Assembly (NCBI GenBank): GCA_024867545.1
Contig: JANFNE010000024.1
Coordinates: 1 to 64,000, forward strand
DNA from: Phytopythium helicoides
Lineage: Eukaryota > Oomycota > Peronosporomycetes > Pythiales > Pythiaceae
Length of the DNA stretch: 64,000 bases
Direction: 5' to 3'
The notes under the pieces are model-generated. The model had not been told where the DNA came from. It did no database searches and saw only the letters and a program-made list of their open reading frames with translations. Below are positions 1 to 9,950 of the stretch, piece by piece; position 1 is the stretch's first letter, and every line of letters begins with the position of its first letter. The translations under genes and the position numbers were made by a program.

Positions 1-1194
1 TGCCCCACATGTCAAGCGCCGTGATGCTGAGGGTCGTCATGTTTTGGCGCTTGACGACCGCGAGGATCTTGGGGCTGTCGCCAGCAGCGGCGGTCGACTT
101 CACCGGGGGGTGGATGACCGTGCGAGCTCCCTTAGGGTCGTTCGTGTTGCGGATCTCGACAGGCACGCGCGCCGACTGCGCCGGCATGATGCAGCGCGGG
201 TGGAGCACCTTGGCTCCCATGGCGGCCAGCTCCTGTGCCTCACGGTAGTCGAGGCTCGTGATGAGCCTTGCGTCGCGCACGTAGCGCGGTCGCTCGTGAA
301 CATGCCGTGCACGTCTGTCCAGATCTCGTACTTGGCGGCTTGCAGCATGGCCGCGAAGAGCGCGCCAGAGGTGTCGCTGCCACCCCGGCCAAGCACACAG
401 GTCGCGCCGTCAGCAGTGCTGGCAATGAAACCTTGCGTGAGCACAACGCGCTTGCCATTCGCCTTGGTCGTAGCCAGCGCGATATTCTCGCCTGGCAGCA
501 CGTCCGCCTGCAGGTACCGGTCCTCCTCGGACTTGGCGCGCGCCGAGTCGCTCACCAGCAGCTCTCGCGCGTCCACGCGCTGCACGTCCTGCAGTCCGTT
601 GCGGGCCATGATGCACACGCCCAGGTGCGTCGAGAGCAGCTCTCCGAACGCGAGCACGCGCGCCTGGATGCGCGGGGAGGCCTCCTGCGTGAGCTTGACG
701 CCCTCCAGGATGCGCGCCAGGTTCTGAAGCATATTCGGAGGGCCGTCCACATGAGTATCCTCACCACAACCACTACCTCATCGCCCTGCGTTGCCTACCT
801 TGAGCTCCTGCAGCAGCGGGTGCAGCGCGGCGGGGATCGCGGCGTCGATGGCGGCGGGCGCCACGAAGGACTCGTCAAAGACCGAGGCCATCCACCTGCG
901 CTCCCAGTCGTCCGCGTGGGCCGCCGCGTCGAAGAGCCCCACGTCGTAGGCGAGCGCGAAGTGCTGGCGCACGACGGCCTCCACGATGGGCACGTGGCTC
1001 GCGTCGGCGCGGCTGGCGGCCTCGAGCGCCGCCGTGAGCTTGTTGGTCACCTGCGTGAGCGCCGAGATGGTCACCCACACGCTCGGCGCGCCATCCGCGC
1101 GCAGGTTCGCGTCGATCTGCTCGCAGATGCTGCGCCAGCGCGCGGCGGTCGACACGCTCGTGCCGCCGAACTTGAGCACGACCCAGGCCACCAT
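1..1194 (-). CDS. Aspartate kinase (aspartokinase), 3' end beyond window, one frame break
   Basis: Catalyses ATP-dependent phosphorylation of L-aspartate, the first step towards lysine, threonine and methionine. Exon 1 (1194-799) starts at an ATG and carries the diagnostic KFGGTS motif at residues 8-13. A 75-bp GT-AG intron (724-798) joins in phase 0 to exon 2, which carries GRGGSDTSGALFAA, the conserved aspartokinase glycine/serine motif, and then YEIWTDVHGMFTSD. Near position 288 the frame breaks: one extra C in a short C run (GAC-CCG-CGC-TAC) would restore the family sequence PRYVRDARLITSLDYREAQE, which then reads on cleanly into the start of an ACT regulatory domain (KILAVVKRQNMTTLSITALD) at the window edge. 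This is either a sequencing error or a damaged gene. Some bacteria, and I believe some oomycetes, fuse this enzyme to diaminopimelate decarboxylase; the missing 3' part would decide. Confidence 0.9.
724..798 (-). other. Intron of the aspartate kinase gene
   Basis: On the minus strand the segment begins GTAGGC and ends TTCAG. Removing it joins LHPLLQELK to NLARILEGVK in phase 0, giving a continuous aspartokinase reading frame. Its 75-bp length fits the other introns in this window. Confidence 0.85.
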
Positions 1195-1609
1195 GATGCG
1201 AGGTCGAGGTCGAGAAAGGCACTGGTGGCGGATGCTTGCTGATGGTTGCCGACCACAGGAAAAAGCGGGAAATGACCTCTGGGACGAGATACCCCTGCGA
1301 AATAGAGGTGGGTAAGGTAGTTTTTTCTATACTATTTTAACTGTGGGGCTTCATATCGTGGAGGGGTGGTTTCCTTTCTTTTTTTTTTCCGACGGCTGAC
1401 TATAGAACGAGGATGGCTTCGGTGATGGCGGCGGCGTGTGGCGGCGTGCGCGCGGCGCTGGACGGGCTGCTGCTGGGGCTGCCGGGCTGCTGGCGGTGCT
1501 CGTGCTGGCGTCGCTGGCGTTCCTGCCAGAGGGCGCGGCGCGGGATTTCTAGGCTACTTTTTGTGCGAGTTATGGGCGTCGGAAGAGCAGGCGGAGGCGC
1601 CGCCGCGAG
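1195..1609. other. Intergenic region between aspartate kinase and PX gene
   Basis: About 415 bp upstream of the aspartate kinase start and downstream of the PX-gene stop. It holds a T-rich stretch around 1372-1390. No conserved coding sequence or RNA gene was recognised. Confidence 0.5.
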
Positions 1610-2375
1610 TCACAGCAGCTTGTCCTCGGCGGCCACCTGCACGGCGAAGATGTCGAGCATGAGGAAGTCGCGCACGGCCGGGAGCGTCGCGGCAGGCTCG
1701 AGCGCCAGCAGCGCCTGCAGGCTGCGCTCCAGCCGCGCGCGGCGCTCCTCGAGCGCGGCGGCCTGCGTCACGCGGAACCAGGTCTTTGGAGGCAGCTCCC
1801 AGCGCGCGCCGCCCTCGAGCTGCGCGTTGACGCTCTGCGCGAGCGCCACGAACTCGGAGAAGCGCCGCTCGACCGTCAGCTCGCGCCTCGGCTCGTCCAG
1901 CGTCGCCACCTGCACCGAGAAGGCCACGAAGCCCGCGTCCGTCTCGCGGAACGAGGTGACGCGCAGCGTGAACGGGCGCCGTCGGGCGCGCCGTGCTCCT
2001 TGCGAGCGGCTCGCAGCGCGTGCAGCACGACCTCCTCGTCGTCGAGCGCCACGAAGCGCGAGCAAGCGTCGCGCGGCGCCTCGCGGCACACGATGACCAG
2101 CTCGTCGTCCTCGTCGTCCTCGTCGTTCTCCTCGGCGCTGTCGCTCTCGCACGTGTCGGTGGCGCTGGGCCCGTCGTCGTGGTGGTCGTCGCCCTGGCGC
2201 AGGATGGTGATCTCGGCAGCTTGGCGCGCAGCTTGTCGCCCGTGGGGGTGAGCGCGGCGCCTCCATCAACGGCCAGCGCCAGCGCCGCTGCCGTGGCGCG
2301 CTCCTTCTGCATGGCCTTCTTCCTGCGGCCGCGCGCGCGCTTGGACGACAGGATGGTGCGCTTGTCGCTCGCCAT
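1610..2375 (-). CDS. PX-domain phosphoinositide-binding protein, two frame breaks
   Basis: Three overlapping minus-strand frames together make one protein of about 255 residues. It starts at the ATG at 2375 with a basic segment (SSKRARGRRKKAMQKER). An acidic middle (EENDEDDEDDELVIVCREAP) follows, and the C-terminal half is a PX domain: FTLRVTSFRET, a basic patch RRELTVERRFSEFVALAQ, a proline-containing loop LPPKTWFRV, and the terminal helices RDFLMLDIFAVQVAAEDKLL. PX domains bind phosphoinositides, chiefly PI3P, and recruit proteins to endosomal membranes. Two frame breaks, near 2218 and 1975, are each repaired by one extra C in a C run (CTG-CC to CTG-CCC; GCCCG to GCCCCG), so they look like base-calling deletions rather than decay. 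Specific cargo or partner is unknown. Confidence 0.75.
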
Positions 2376-3323
2376 GGCTTCAACGTGAGCGATCGAGAGC
2401 GATCGAGAGGGAGTGAGAGAGGGAGAGAGAGAGAGAGAGAGAGACCGGCTGGACAGTCGGCGGGAAGCGAAGAGAAAGCGCGAGTGAGCACGCCACGCCG
2501 CCGACGGCGCGCGCCGATTGTCCGGAGGCGCGCCGCTGATGCGCAGCGTGTGCGTCAGCAGGCGCTGAATGCGCAGCCGCCTGATATTCTCAGCGGCTAC
2601 GACGCCTTGCAGGCCGCGCCACAACCCCACGTTAAGAAACGGGTGAGAACACCGAGGTCGGCTGCCTTTATTAATGAATATAATTCAGTTTGAACTGAAT
2701 AGAGTATGACAAATATCTTGGTGATTATATGTATCTGATCTGAATACTCCTGTTAGTTATGATATCAAATGGTGACTATTCGGGAGGCGGATGGAACGCT
2801 GAACGACCTGACAAGATACGCCAATTCAGTTCAGATCACTTACTCCAGTGCGTCAGTCCACGATGTCACCTAAACCAATTCAATATCGATCGACAACATA
2901 CAAATATAAAGATTAATTGTGCACCCATCAAGATTCTCTACTGATTGCAGATAATACGTGGTGACGACGACAGCGTCACGCCACCCCACCCTCTACGAAT
3001 CTCGGCGAGAAGAAACTCACCTTGAAGAAGCCTACAAATGAGACCGCCCCGCGCCGACAGCTGCGATGTGACGCGATGCGTGTACTCGCAGCCACGTACG
3101 TGGCGCCAAAGATGGCTCCGCCGCGCCGACACGTCGCATTGGCGGCTTCAACGTGCAATGGAATCTGCCGCGAATCTGCGATCACTGCGCGTCCCAGCTG
3201 GATCTTGGCAGAGGCCGGTCCCTCGATTGATGATGCCTCCGAGTGCTTGAGTCACCCACGCAGCATGATGGGCATTGCGGAAGCCCGCAATCACTATCCT
3301 ATCTAGGAATCTCTCTGCGCGCC
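2376..3323. other. Intergenic region, AT-rich core, GA microsatellite
   Basis: A (GA)n tract lies at about 2420-2442, directly upstream of the PX gene start and so probably in its 5' leader or promoter. The stretch from about 2660 to 2960 is clearly more AT-rich than the surroundings. No protein family was recognised in any frame. Confidence 0.5.
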
Positions 3324-4107
3324 GTCAGCTTCAGCTCGCGCTCGGGTCCGTGCGGTAGCTGGACGACGACAGGTACAGCCCACGCAGCAGCTCATAGTCG
3401 TCGTCCTCGCTGCCGCGCATGCGCCGAAGCAGCGCCTCCTCTTTTGCCAGCTCGCGCCGTCGGTGACGCCGGAACGCCGCGTACAACACACCTAGAATGA
3501 CCGATGCTACACACAAGCTGCCCACGACGATCAGCGCCACGCGATACCGGTTGCGAGACGCCGATAGACTGTCGATTTCAGCCTCGAGGGACGATGACCC
3601 GGCATTTCCCATCGAAGACGCCTGACTGCTCCCGCCCTCTGCCTCGGCGCTGGACGACGTACTGCTGTCCGTTGGAGGTACAGTCCCGGCCTCGCCGTCG
3701 TACGCGTCCGTCACGTTCAACAACAGCGAGCTCAGCTCTGTCGACACGGTCAACCTCGCAGGCGGGAGCTCCTCTATGCAGGACGTATCCACCGATGTGA
3801 GAGCGCCATCGGAAGCGATGAATGAGGCAACCACCTGTCTACCACAGGAGGACCCATCGGCGAGCACCGCACTGTCAACCACGTTGTGCGTGCCATTGGC
3901 GACAACGATCAGTCGTTTGCCTCCATCCGCAACGATGGCGTTGTCAAGTGCCATCGCGAACTTGGTAGGCGCTTGTCCATCCATGTCGCCACTCAGGATG
4001 AGCACGCTGGTAGACGCAGGGAGAGATACGTTGGCGTTGCCTAAACCGTCTCGCTCGAAGGTTAGCAAGCTTCCTGCCGATGTCACGCCCTCGCACGCTG
4101 CAGTGGA
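3324..4107 (-). pseudogene. Truncated inverted copy of the 3' end of the S33-like hydrolase gene
   Basis: About 784 bp match the last part of the hydrolase gene at 9951-12377 almost perfectly but in opposite orientation (equivalent to 11601-12384). Homology runs from the ACEGVTSAGSLLTFERDG segment to the stop codon at 3331-3333 and ends abruptly 7 bp after the stop. The copy encodes the Asp and His region, the Ser/Glu-rich linker, the C-terminal membrane helix and the basic tail, with a few substitutions (for example SVDTSC against SVDASC, SSSSY against SSFSY). The N-terminal two-thirds, including the nucleophile region, are absent. The frame stays open about 110 bp upstream into unrelated sequence (to 4221), so a short chimeric product is possible, but no promoter or signal peptide supports it. 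Confidence 0.85.
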
Positions 4108-4394
4108 GTGGCTTGTTGATCGCTCCTGTTTGCAGAAGTACCACGAAGAGTGTGCGATGGCGATGCTTGATGAACGACAAGCTACGCCAGGTTGCTGGCT
4201 CATACAGACGGCGTTTGGCACTTTCCTGCAGGAGGCTCAACGAACATTGAGTGGCGGTCGGCATGGCCAATCTTCGTTTCATCTCGCCCACAAGAGTCTA
4301 CATGCAACCGCTAATGCCAGACTATTGCATTCATCTGATGCATTCAATGTCATGCACTACCGGGCGTGCAGCAAGTCGTGCGACCAACATCCAT

Positions 4395-6089
4395 CTATGC
4401 CCGGCCGCTGAGCCCCCAAGGTGCGAGGGTTACAAATTCTTCCGCTGCTGTCGGGTGGATCGCCACGCAATTGTCAAAGTCCGCCTTGGTCGCACCCATC
4501 TTGACGGCCACGCCGAAGCCCTGCAGCATCTCGTCCGCACCCATGCCAATCACGTGCAACCCCACAACCTTTTCGTCCGCACCAGTGCACACGAGCTTCA
4601 TGGCCGTCATAGGTTTGGGCTTCAACCCCGTGCCGTTCACATCTTCCTCGCCTTCGCCCAGTGGCTCGTTGATGATCCCGTAGTACATGTTGACAAAGCG
4701 GCTCGTGTACACCTTAATTTGGTCGTCGCCGAACTTGGTACGTGCCTGCTGCTCTGTCAGCCCGATCGTCCCGATGGGCGGGTGGCTAAACACAACCGTT
4801 GGCACGTTCTCGTACGAGATCTTGGCGTCCGGGATGTCTCCGAACAAACGGTCGGCCAGGCGGCGGCCTGCGGCGATCGCGACGGGCGTCAGCGCGACCG
4901 TCCCACACGCATCACCCACGGCAAAAACGTTCGGACGTGTCGTGGCCTGGTACTCATCAATCTTGATGTGGCCTTGTGCGTCCGTTTGCACTCCCGCCGC
5001 CTCCAACCCCAGCTCCGACGTAAGTGGCACGCGTCCTGCGGCGTAGATGACCTCCTCGAACCCCGAGTGCGTCGTTCCGTCTGCGAGCACGAGCGTCTTG
5101 GTGCCATCTGCAGCACGCTCAACGCGGGTCACGTTCGACTGTGGGCGTAGATGAACTCCATCGCGCTTCAACGCGTCGTGCAGCGTCGTCCGCACCAGCT
5201 CCTACGCATCACAGGACCGTCAATGCTACCTTTTCAGCTCAAGTTGGTACACGCAGACGCAGACGCACATCGAACGAGCGCAGCACGCCGTCGCGGCGGG
5301 TGAAGATAGTGGTGTCAGATCCAAACGAGTTGAGCACGCCTGCGAGCTCCACGGCAATGTAGCCGGCGCCGACGACCGCCACTTTCTTCGGCAGGTACTC
5401 CAGCTCGAAGAAGCCGTCTGAGTCGATGCAGAGCTCCTTGCCTGCCACAATCCCATCCATCAGCGCTGCACCAGCAAGTGCACCACAGAAAAACAGCGTC
5501 CCCACGAACCTGGGATGTCTGGGATCAGCGGCTTGCCGCCCACGGCGATGAGCACGTTCTTGGCGCGCAGCTCTCGGCCGTCCACCTCGACTCGTCCGTC
5601 CGCGTTGAAGCGCGCCGTGCCCTGGATGACCTCCACGTTGGCGTTGGCCAGATTCCTGCTCGCGCGTCAGCACCCATCCACCGCCCCGCAGCCCGCAGCG
5701 CTGCCTCACCGCTCGTAGATGCCGTTGAGGCGGCGCACGTAGGCGTCGCGGCGGTCCTTGAGCGCGCGCCAGTCGAAGCCCCGCGCGCCGCCCACTTGGT
5801 GGCCGTAGTACGCCGCGTCGCGGTGCAGCACGTGGCTCATGCTGGCGCCGAGGAACATGATCTTCTTGGGCACGCAGCCCACGTTCACGCACGTGCCGCC
5901 CAGCCGCGCCTGCTCCACCACCGCCACGCGCGCGCCGTGCGCCGCCGCGCGCCTGGACGCCGCCACGCCGCCGCTGCCGGCGCCGATGACGAGAAAGTCG
6001 AGCTCCGGCGCGGCCTCCGAGCGCGAGGAGAGCGCGCGGGCGAGCGGCGAGCGCCGCGAGGAGCGGAGGGCGCGAGCGGCGAGCGCCAT
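4395..6089 (-). CDS. GSR: Glutathione reductase (NADPH), four exons
   Basis: FAD- and NADPH-dependent reduction of glutathione disulfide to glutathione. Four exons (6089-5710, 5655-5510, 5441-5269, 5201-4395) join to 501 residues. The start at 6089 gives an Arg/Ser/Ala-rich presequence ([20 protein letters not shown]) typical of mitochondrial import. Visible motifs are the FAD-binding [14 protein letters not shown] (about 36-50), the redox disulfide [13 protein letters not shown] (Cys67 and Cys72), the NADPH-binding [11 protein letters not shown], the second FAD motif AVGDACG, and the catalytic pair HPTAAEE (about His482 and Glu487). These distinguish it from dihydrolipoamide dehydrogenase. 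Introns are 54, 68 and 67 bp with GT-AG ends, and each junction restores conserved sequence ([36 protein letters not shown]). No frame breaks. The 295-bp gap to the upstream RWP-RK gene stop probably holds its promoter. Confidence 0.93.
5202..5268 (-). other. Glutathione reductase intron 3
   Basis: On the minus strand begins GTGCGT and ends CGTAG, about 67 bp. It lies between codons and joins VLRSFD to [11 protein letters not shown], as expected for the family. Confidence 0.85.
5442..5509 (-). other. Glutathione reductase intron 2
   Basis: On the minus strand begins GTTCGT and ends GGCAG, 68 bp. It splits a Gly codon (G|GC) and joins PLIPDIP-G to [10 protein letters not shown]. Confidence 0.8.
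5656..5709 (-). other. Glutathione reductase intron 1
   Basis: On the minus strand begins GTGAGG and ends GAGCAG, 54 bp. It splits an Arg codon (CG|G) and joins GIYER to [12 protein letters not shown]. Confidence 0.85.
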
Positions 6090-6383
6090 GGAGATCGGCT
6101 GGGGAAGTGGCGGTCGACACCGTCGCCGAAGGTGTCGCGGGGGGGGGGGATTGGCCAATCAGATGGAGGGAATGAGGGAAATGGACCAATGGGTGGAAGG
6201 GATGGAGGGGAAGTGGGCCAATGGGAGGAAGGGAGAGATCGGACGCGTCGACAGCCACAGATTGAACGCGCTTCAACTTGGACGTGATTGCTTTTGATTG
6301 AATTGGCATACAGCTTACCTTGGAACTCTACTCACTACTGGCTGGATTCGAGATGATTGATGGATGATGTACACTGCTACACT

Positions 6384-8090
6384 CTAGAGCTCGGTGTGGC
6401 ACAGGATGGACGAGATGGACCCGCGCTTGCCCCGGTTCGTCGTGGTTGCTGGTCGCACGCAGTGTGAGGACGACGGAGAGTGGCCGCTGCCGCTCGCTAG
6501 GCGGTCGCTGCTGCGCAGCACTCGCTTCTTGTCGGTTCGCCGCTCGGGGGCGCTGTGGCATCGTGATCGGGTCGACGACTGCTCGTCCAGGCGCGGGATC
6601 TTGATGGGAGGAGGAGGCAGTGTGTTGCCAAAACATCGACCGACACGCTTGCGCTTCTTGCCTGGTCGGATGGTGGGTGAAAGAGCAGGGGACGGATCGG
6701 CGAGATCGCTCACACATCGCGGACTCTCGTCGTCTTCATCGTCATCAATTGCTGCTGAGCTCGTGTCGAGCTCTCGCTTCTTGCCTTTGTTCTTCTTGCT
6801 CTTCTTGCCCTTTTTCTTGGGTTTTGACTCGCTCATCGAGCACTTCGAAGGCTGGTCCAGCTCCTGCTCCTCCATCTTCTCGATTTTTTCTACGATCTCA
6901 ATCTTCTCGGCTTTCTCGAGCGGCTCGGGCCGCACCGCTGCCTCCATCTGCTCGTCGTCTTCATTGTCGTCGTCTTGCAGCATGACGTCGCCTCCGCAAT
7001 CACGGAGCATGGCTGACATGCTTGCGTTCACCTCGGCAGTAGTTGGTATCATCTGCCCTGGCATAAAGCGGTTGCGTGCGTCTGCTTGCGCCTTGCGGCT
7101 TTTTTCGTTTGGGTTCTGGATGACTGCCGACAGCTCTTCTCGCAGCGCTGCGATCTGTGCCTGGAAGCGCTTCTTCTCGGCGCCGGCAGCGCTTGCAGCG
7201 ATGACCTGTAGCGACGTGATGCGGTTGACGAGGCTGCGGATGCGGCGGTGCGGCCACCGCACGAGTCCGTTGCGGCGGCAAATCTTCTTCATGAGCGTGA
7301 TGCAGACGCCGAGTTCCTTGGCGACGACCGCCATGGGCTTGTTGAAGTGCGGTCGCAGCTCGTTGAGCGTCATGTCCTTGACGTTGGCTGGCGCCGGCGG
7401 CATGCTCATGAGGATGGACGGCGACACTGCAGTTGGCGGTGCCATGGCCGCCGACGACGGCGGCATTGGTGCTGCGGAGGCCGCGGAAGCTGCCGCCGAG
7501 GGCGGGTGCGGCGAGGCGAAGGGCGGGAGCAGGTGCTTGAGCATGCTGGCCGTGGGGCTGGGCTGCGTGAACAGCAGCATGGGGTCCGCCATCATGTCTG
7601 CCATGGTGATGATGGGCGTCGGTGCGCTCGAGAAGGCGGCTCCGGCCGAGGGCGAGGCGACCGACCCGGCGGGTCCGAAGCCCATGGCCGCGTGCAGCGG
7701 CGACAGCAGCGCGGGGTGGTGCGGGTGCGGGCTGAGCGCCGTGAAGAAGGGCAGGCCGGCGAGGTCCGCGGCCGCGTCGGCGCCCTGCTCGCCCTGCGCG
7801 TGCAGCTGGTGCATGAGCAGCGACGAGGCCGTGGGCGAGGGCAGCAGCCCGCTGGTGGCGATGGGCGGCGGCGGCAGCAGCGACCCTGGCGCCGCGCCTA
7901 GCAGCATGGCGTACACGCTCTGCGGGCTCTCGAAGGCGCCCCAGGGGCCGTCGTCGCGCCCGAGCGCCGCGTCGGCGACCCACCCGGAGGCCTCGAGGAA
8001 CGCCTGCGGCTTGGAGGCGTCGGCGGCTGCGGGGGCTTCGCGCTTGAGCGGCGCCGCGTTCTCGTCGCGGCTCTCGCTGGTCGCGTCCAT
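6384..8090 (-). CDS. RWP-RK domain transcription factor
   Basis: Single-exon gene of 568 residues with its ATG at 8090. An RWP-RK DNA-binding domain occupies about residues 240-288: a helical segment (TLNELRPHFNKPMAVVAKEL), then GVCITLMKKICRRNGLVRWP and HRRIRSL, with the signature RWP at 278-280. A likely coiled coil follows (LVNRITSLQVIAASAAGAEK, AQIAALREELSAVI), suggesting dimerisation. The N-terminal 230 residues are Ala/Pro/Met/Ser-rich and disordered, as in many activation regions. The C-terminal part holds an acidic stretch and a Lys-rich cluster near residue 425 (KKKGKKSKKNKGKK) that would serve as a nuclear signal. RWP-RK proteins are known from plant nitrogen and gametogenesis control and occur in oomycetes; the target genes here are unknown. 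Confidence 0.88.
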   Translation of the reverse strand: MDATSESRDENAAPLKREAPAAADASKPQAFLEASGWVADAALGRDDGPWGAFESPQSVYAMLLGAAPGSLLPPPPIATSGLLPSPTASSLLMHQLHAQGEQGADAAADLAGLPFFTALSPHPHHPALLSPLHAAMGFGPAGSVASPSAGAAFSSAPTPIITMADMMADPMLLFTQPSPTASMLKHLLPPFASPHPPSAAASAASAAPMPPSSAAMAPPTAVSPSILMSMPPAPANVKDMTLNELRPHFNKPMAVVAKELGVCITLMKKICRRNGLVRWPHRRIRSLVNRITSLQVIAASAAGAEKKRFQAQIAALREELSAVIQNPNEKSRKAQADARNRFMPGQMIPTTAEVNASMSAMLRDCGGDVMLQDDDNEDDEQMEAAVRPEPLEKAEKIEIVEKIEKMEEQELDQPSKCSMSESKPKKKGKKSKKNKGKKRELDTSSAAIDDDEDDESPRCVSDLADPSPALSPTIRPGKKRKRVGRCFGNTLPPPPIKIPRLDEQSSTRSRCHSAPERRTDKKRVLRSSDRLASGSGHSPSSSHCVRPATTTNRGKRGSISSILCHTEL

Positions 8091-9950
8091 GGCGGCGGGC
8101 GCGGGAAAGGAAGGCGGAGACTGGCGGCGGCGGCGGCGCTTGCTTGCTTGGCTTCCAGGCGAGTGCTCGGCTTCCAGGCTTGGATCTTTGGCGGTAGGAA
8201 GGGAAGGAAGGAAAGATTTCGTCCGCGGGTACGGTACAAACAGGCAGCTTCAACCTGCGAGTCGGCGACTTTTCCGTGGGCGGCGAAACGACTCGGCTGC
8301 CCCTTGGGGAGGGGCATACTGGGGCCAAGAGGTTTCAAAGACGGGATCTTGCGTGCGCGCGGGTTCGCGGGAATTACGGAAATGCGCGCGACTGACTTTT
8401 TTTCTAAATTTGCACCCCGCGTGGGGCTTTCTCTTCTGCCCCATGAGCACCACGAGGCCGACATGATGTAGGCCTCCTGGTACATGGGGACAACAGGTGG
8501 AGAGGCTTGCGTCTGGGCTGCAGGGCCAGAGAGAGCGCCAAAGTGGATAGTGCGGCGATGACCGTCGACGCCAGCATGGGTTCCGAAGGCGTCAAAGACA
8601 GCGACCTTTCGTTCGAGCAGTGGTGTGGCCCACCTCAAGCTGGTTTCGCCTCCGTTGCCTGTACTAACCTGTTTTTATACGAGTGATCGGCCTTGGGAGC
8701 GACTCACTCGTGAGCAACGTGCTTGGTGCGTGTCACGATGCTGCCGGAAGGCTCGAAATCGAAGCGCCAATCTTCAGCCGAGATCCGACTGTAGGTGCCT
8801 GCCGGGCTCTGCTACTGCGCGTTGCTGCCCCCACGACATGATTTGCCTCTTTGATGGTTGGCATTCGAGCAATACAAGCCAGGACCGATGGCGAGTGAGC
8901 CTCGACGACCACCGCCGTCTCCGAAAGAAGCCTCGAGAAACGAGCGCTGCTGGACGCAACGTGCTGATACATTCGCTCGAAGCTCGAGCGATTTCTGGCC
9001 GTCGAACGGACACTTTTCCCCTCCATTCCGCGCAAAGCGCCTGATGAGTCAAGCATGGACTGGCTCAAAGATCTTCAAGAGACGCTTCGATTCGACCACG
9101 AAGTCCCGGGAACCGGCCCAGAAAGTGCCGGACAGAGCTGAATTTTCCGCCCAGACTGTAGCCATCTGCGTGGCGAGTCGCACATGGCGCTGGCGCTGCT
9201 GGCTCGCTGGCCAGCCCACGACCTGCTCGCTGCCTGCAGTGCGGTGCGCTTGCATTGCACTGCAATTGCGTACCGTAGAGAGCAAGTCGCGATGTTGAAC
9301 CCTTTCGTCCACGTGACTACGGCGTCGTCGTGGTCCGGCGCGCTGCTCGCCATCGACTTCGGGCGAGTTCGCCAGTTGAGGCTCGGCGCAAATCAGCGCG
9401 AGGAGCTACAGTGGGCTCGAGTGCCGGTGGCTGTGTTTCTCGCGTGGCTAGGTTTGAACGTGCGACGCCGGGCCAAATGGCGAGACGACAAGTGTGCGAA
9501 AGAGAGAGAAAGCTCCAGGGTGAAGGGCGGACCAGGGCCAGGCTGCCGTTCCGCAGCGCTCCTTCACTCACAGACGCTCTTGCCAGCCGACGCGCGCAGC
9601 GAGACCAGCGAGATCCCCGTCGCTTGCGACACGAGCTCGGCCGCGTTCAGCCGGCCGCGGGGAACAAATTTGCTCGCGGATAAAAAAGCGGCTGGCGAGC
9701 AGCAGGCTAGCACCAGTCGCTAACGCTGCAGCTCAAGCAGCGGCACCTCTGCCGCCATTGCAGGCGCTGCGCAACGCGACTAAGAGGCGACTGACGAGCC
9801 CTTCGCGCGCGCCGACCGCCCGAGCAGGCTGGTACCATTCAAGGCCGAGCCTCGCTGCGGAAGCGGAGCTGGCGGCCCCAAGAGCTCAACGCCCACCCAA
9901 CCGGGCCTGCCGGCGAGCAAGGCGAGCCCGACAGCAACAGCTACTCGTTT
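8091..9950. other. Intergenic region between divergent RWP-RK and hydrolase genes
   Basis: About 1.86 kb separate two divergently transcribed genes, so promoters for both should lie here. A TATA-like GGATAAAAAAGC occurs around 9677-9688 but cannot be assigned with confidence. Several frames stay open for 100-180 codons, as expected at this GC content; none showed a recognisable domain, signal peptide or conserved start. Confidence 0.45.

Noticed and set aside
9184..9723. 179-codon plus-strand frame between RWP-RK and hydrolase genes
   Set aside because: No recognisable domain, no paralog, and expected by chance at this GC content.
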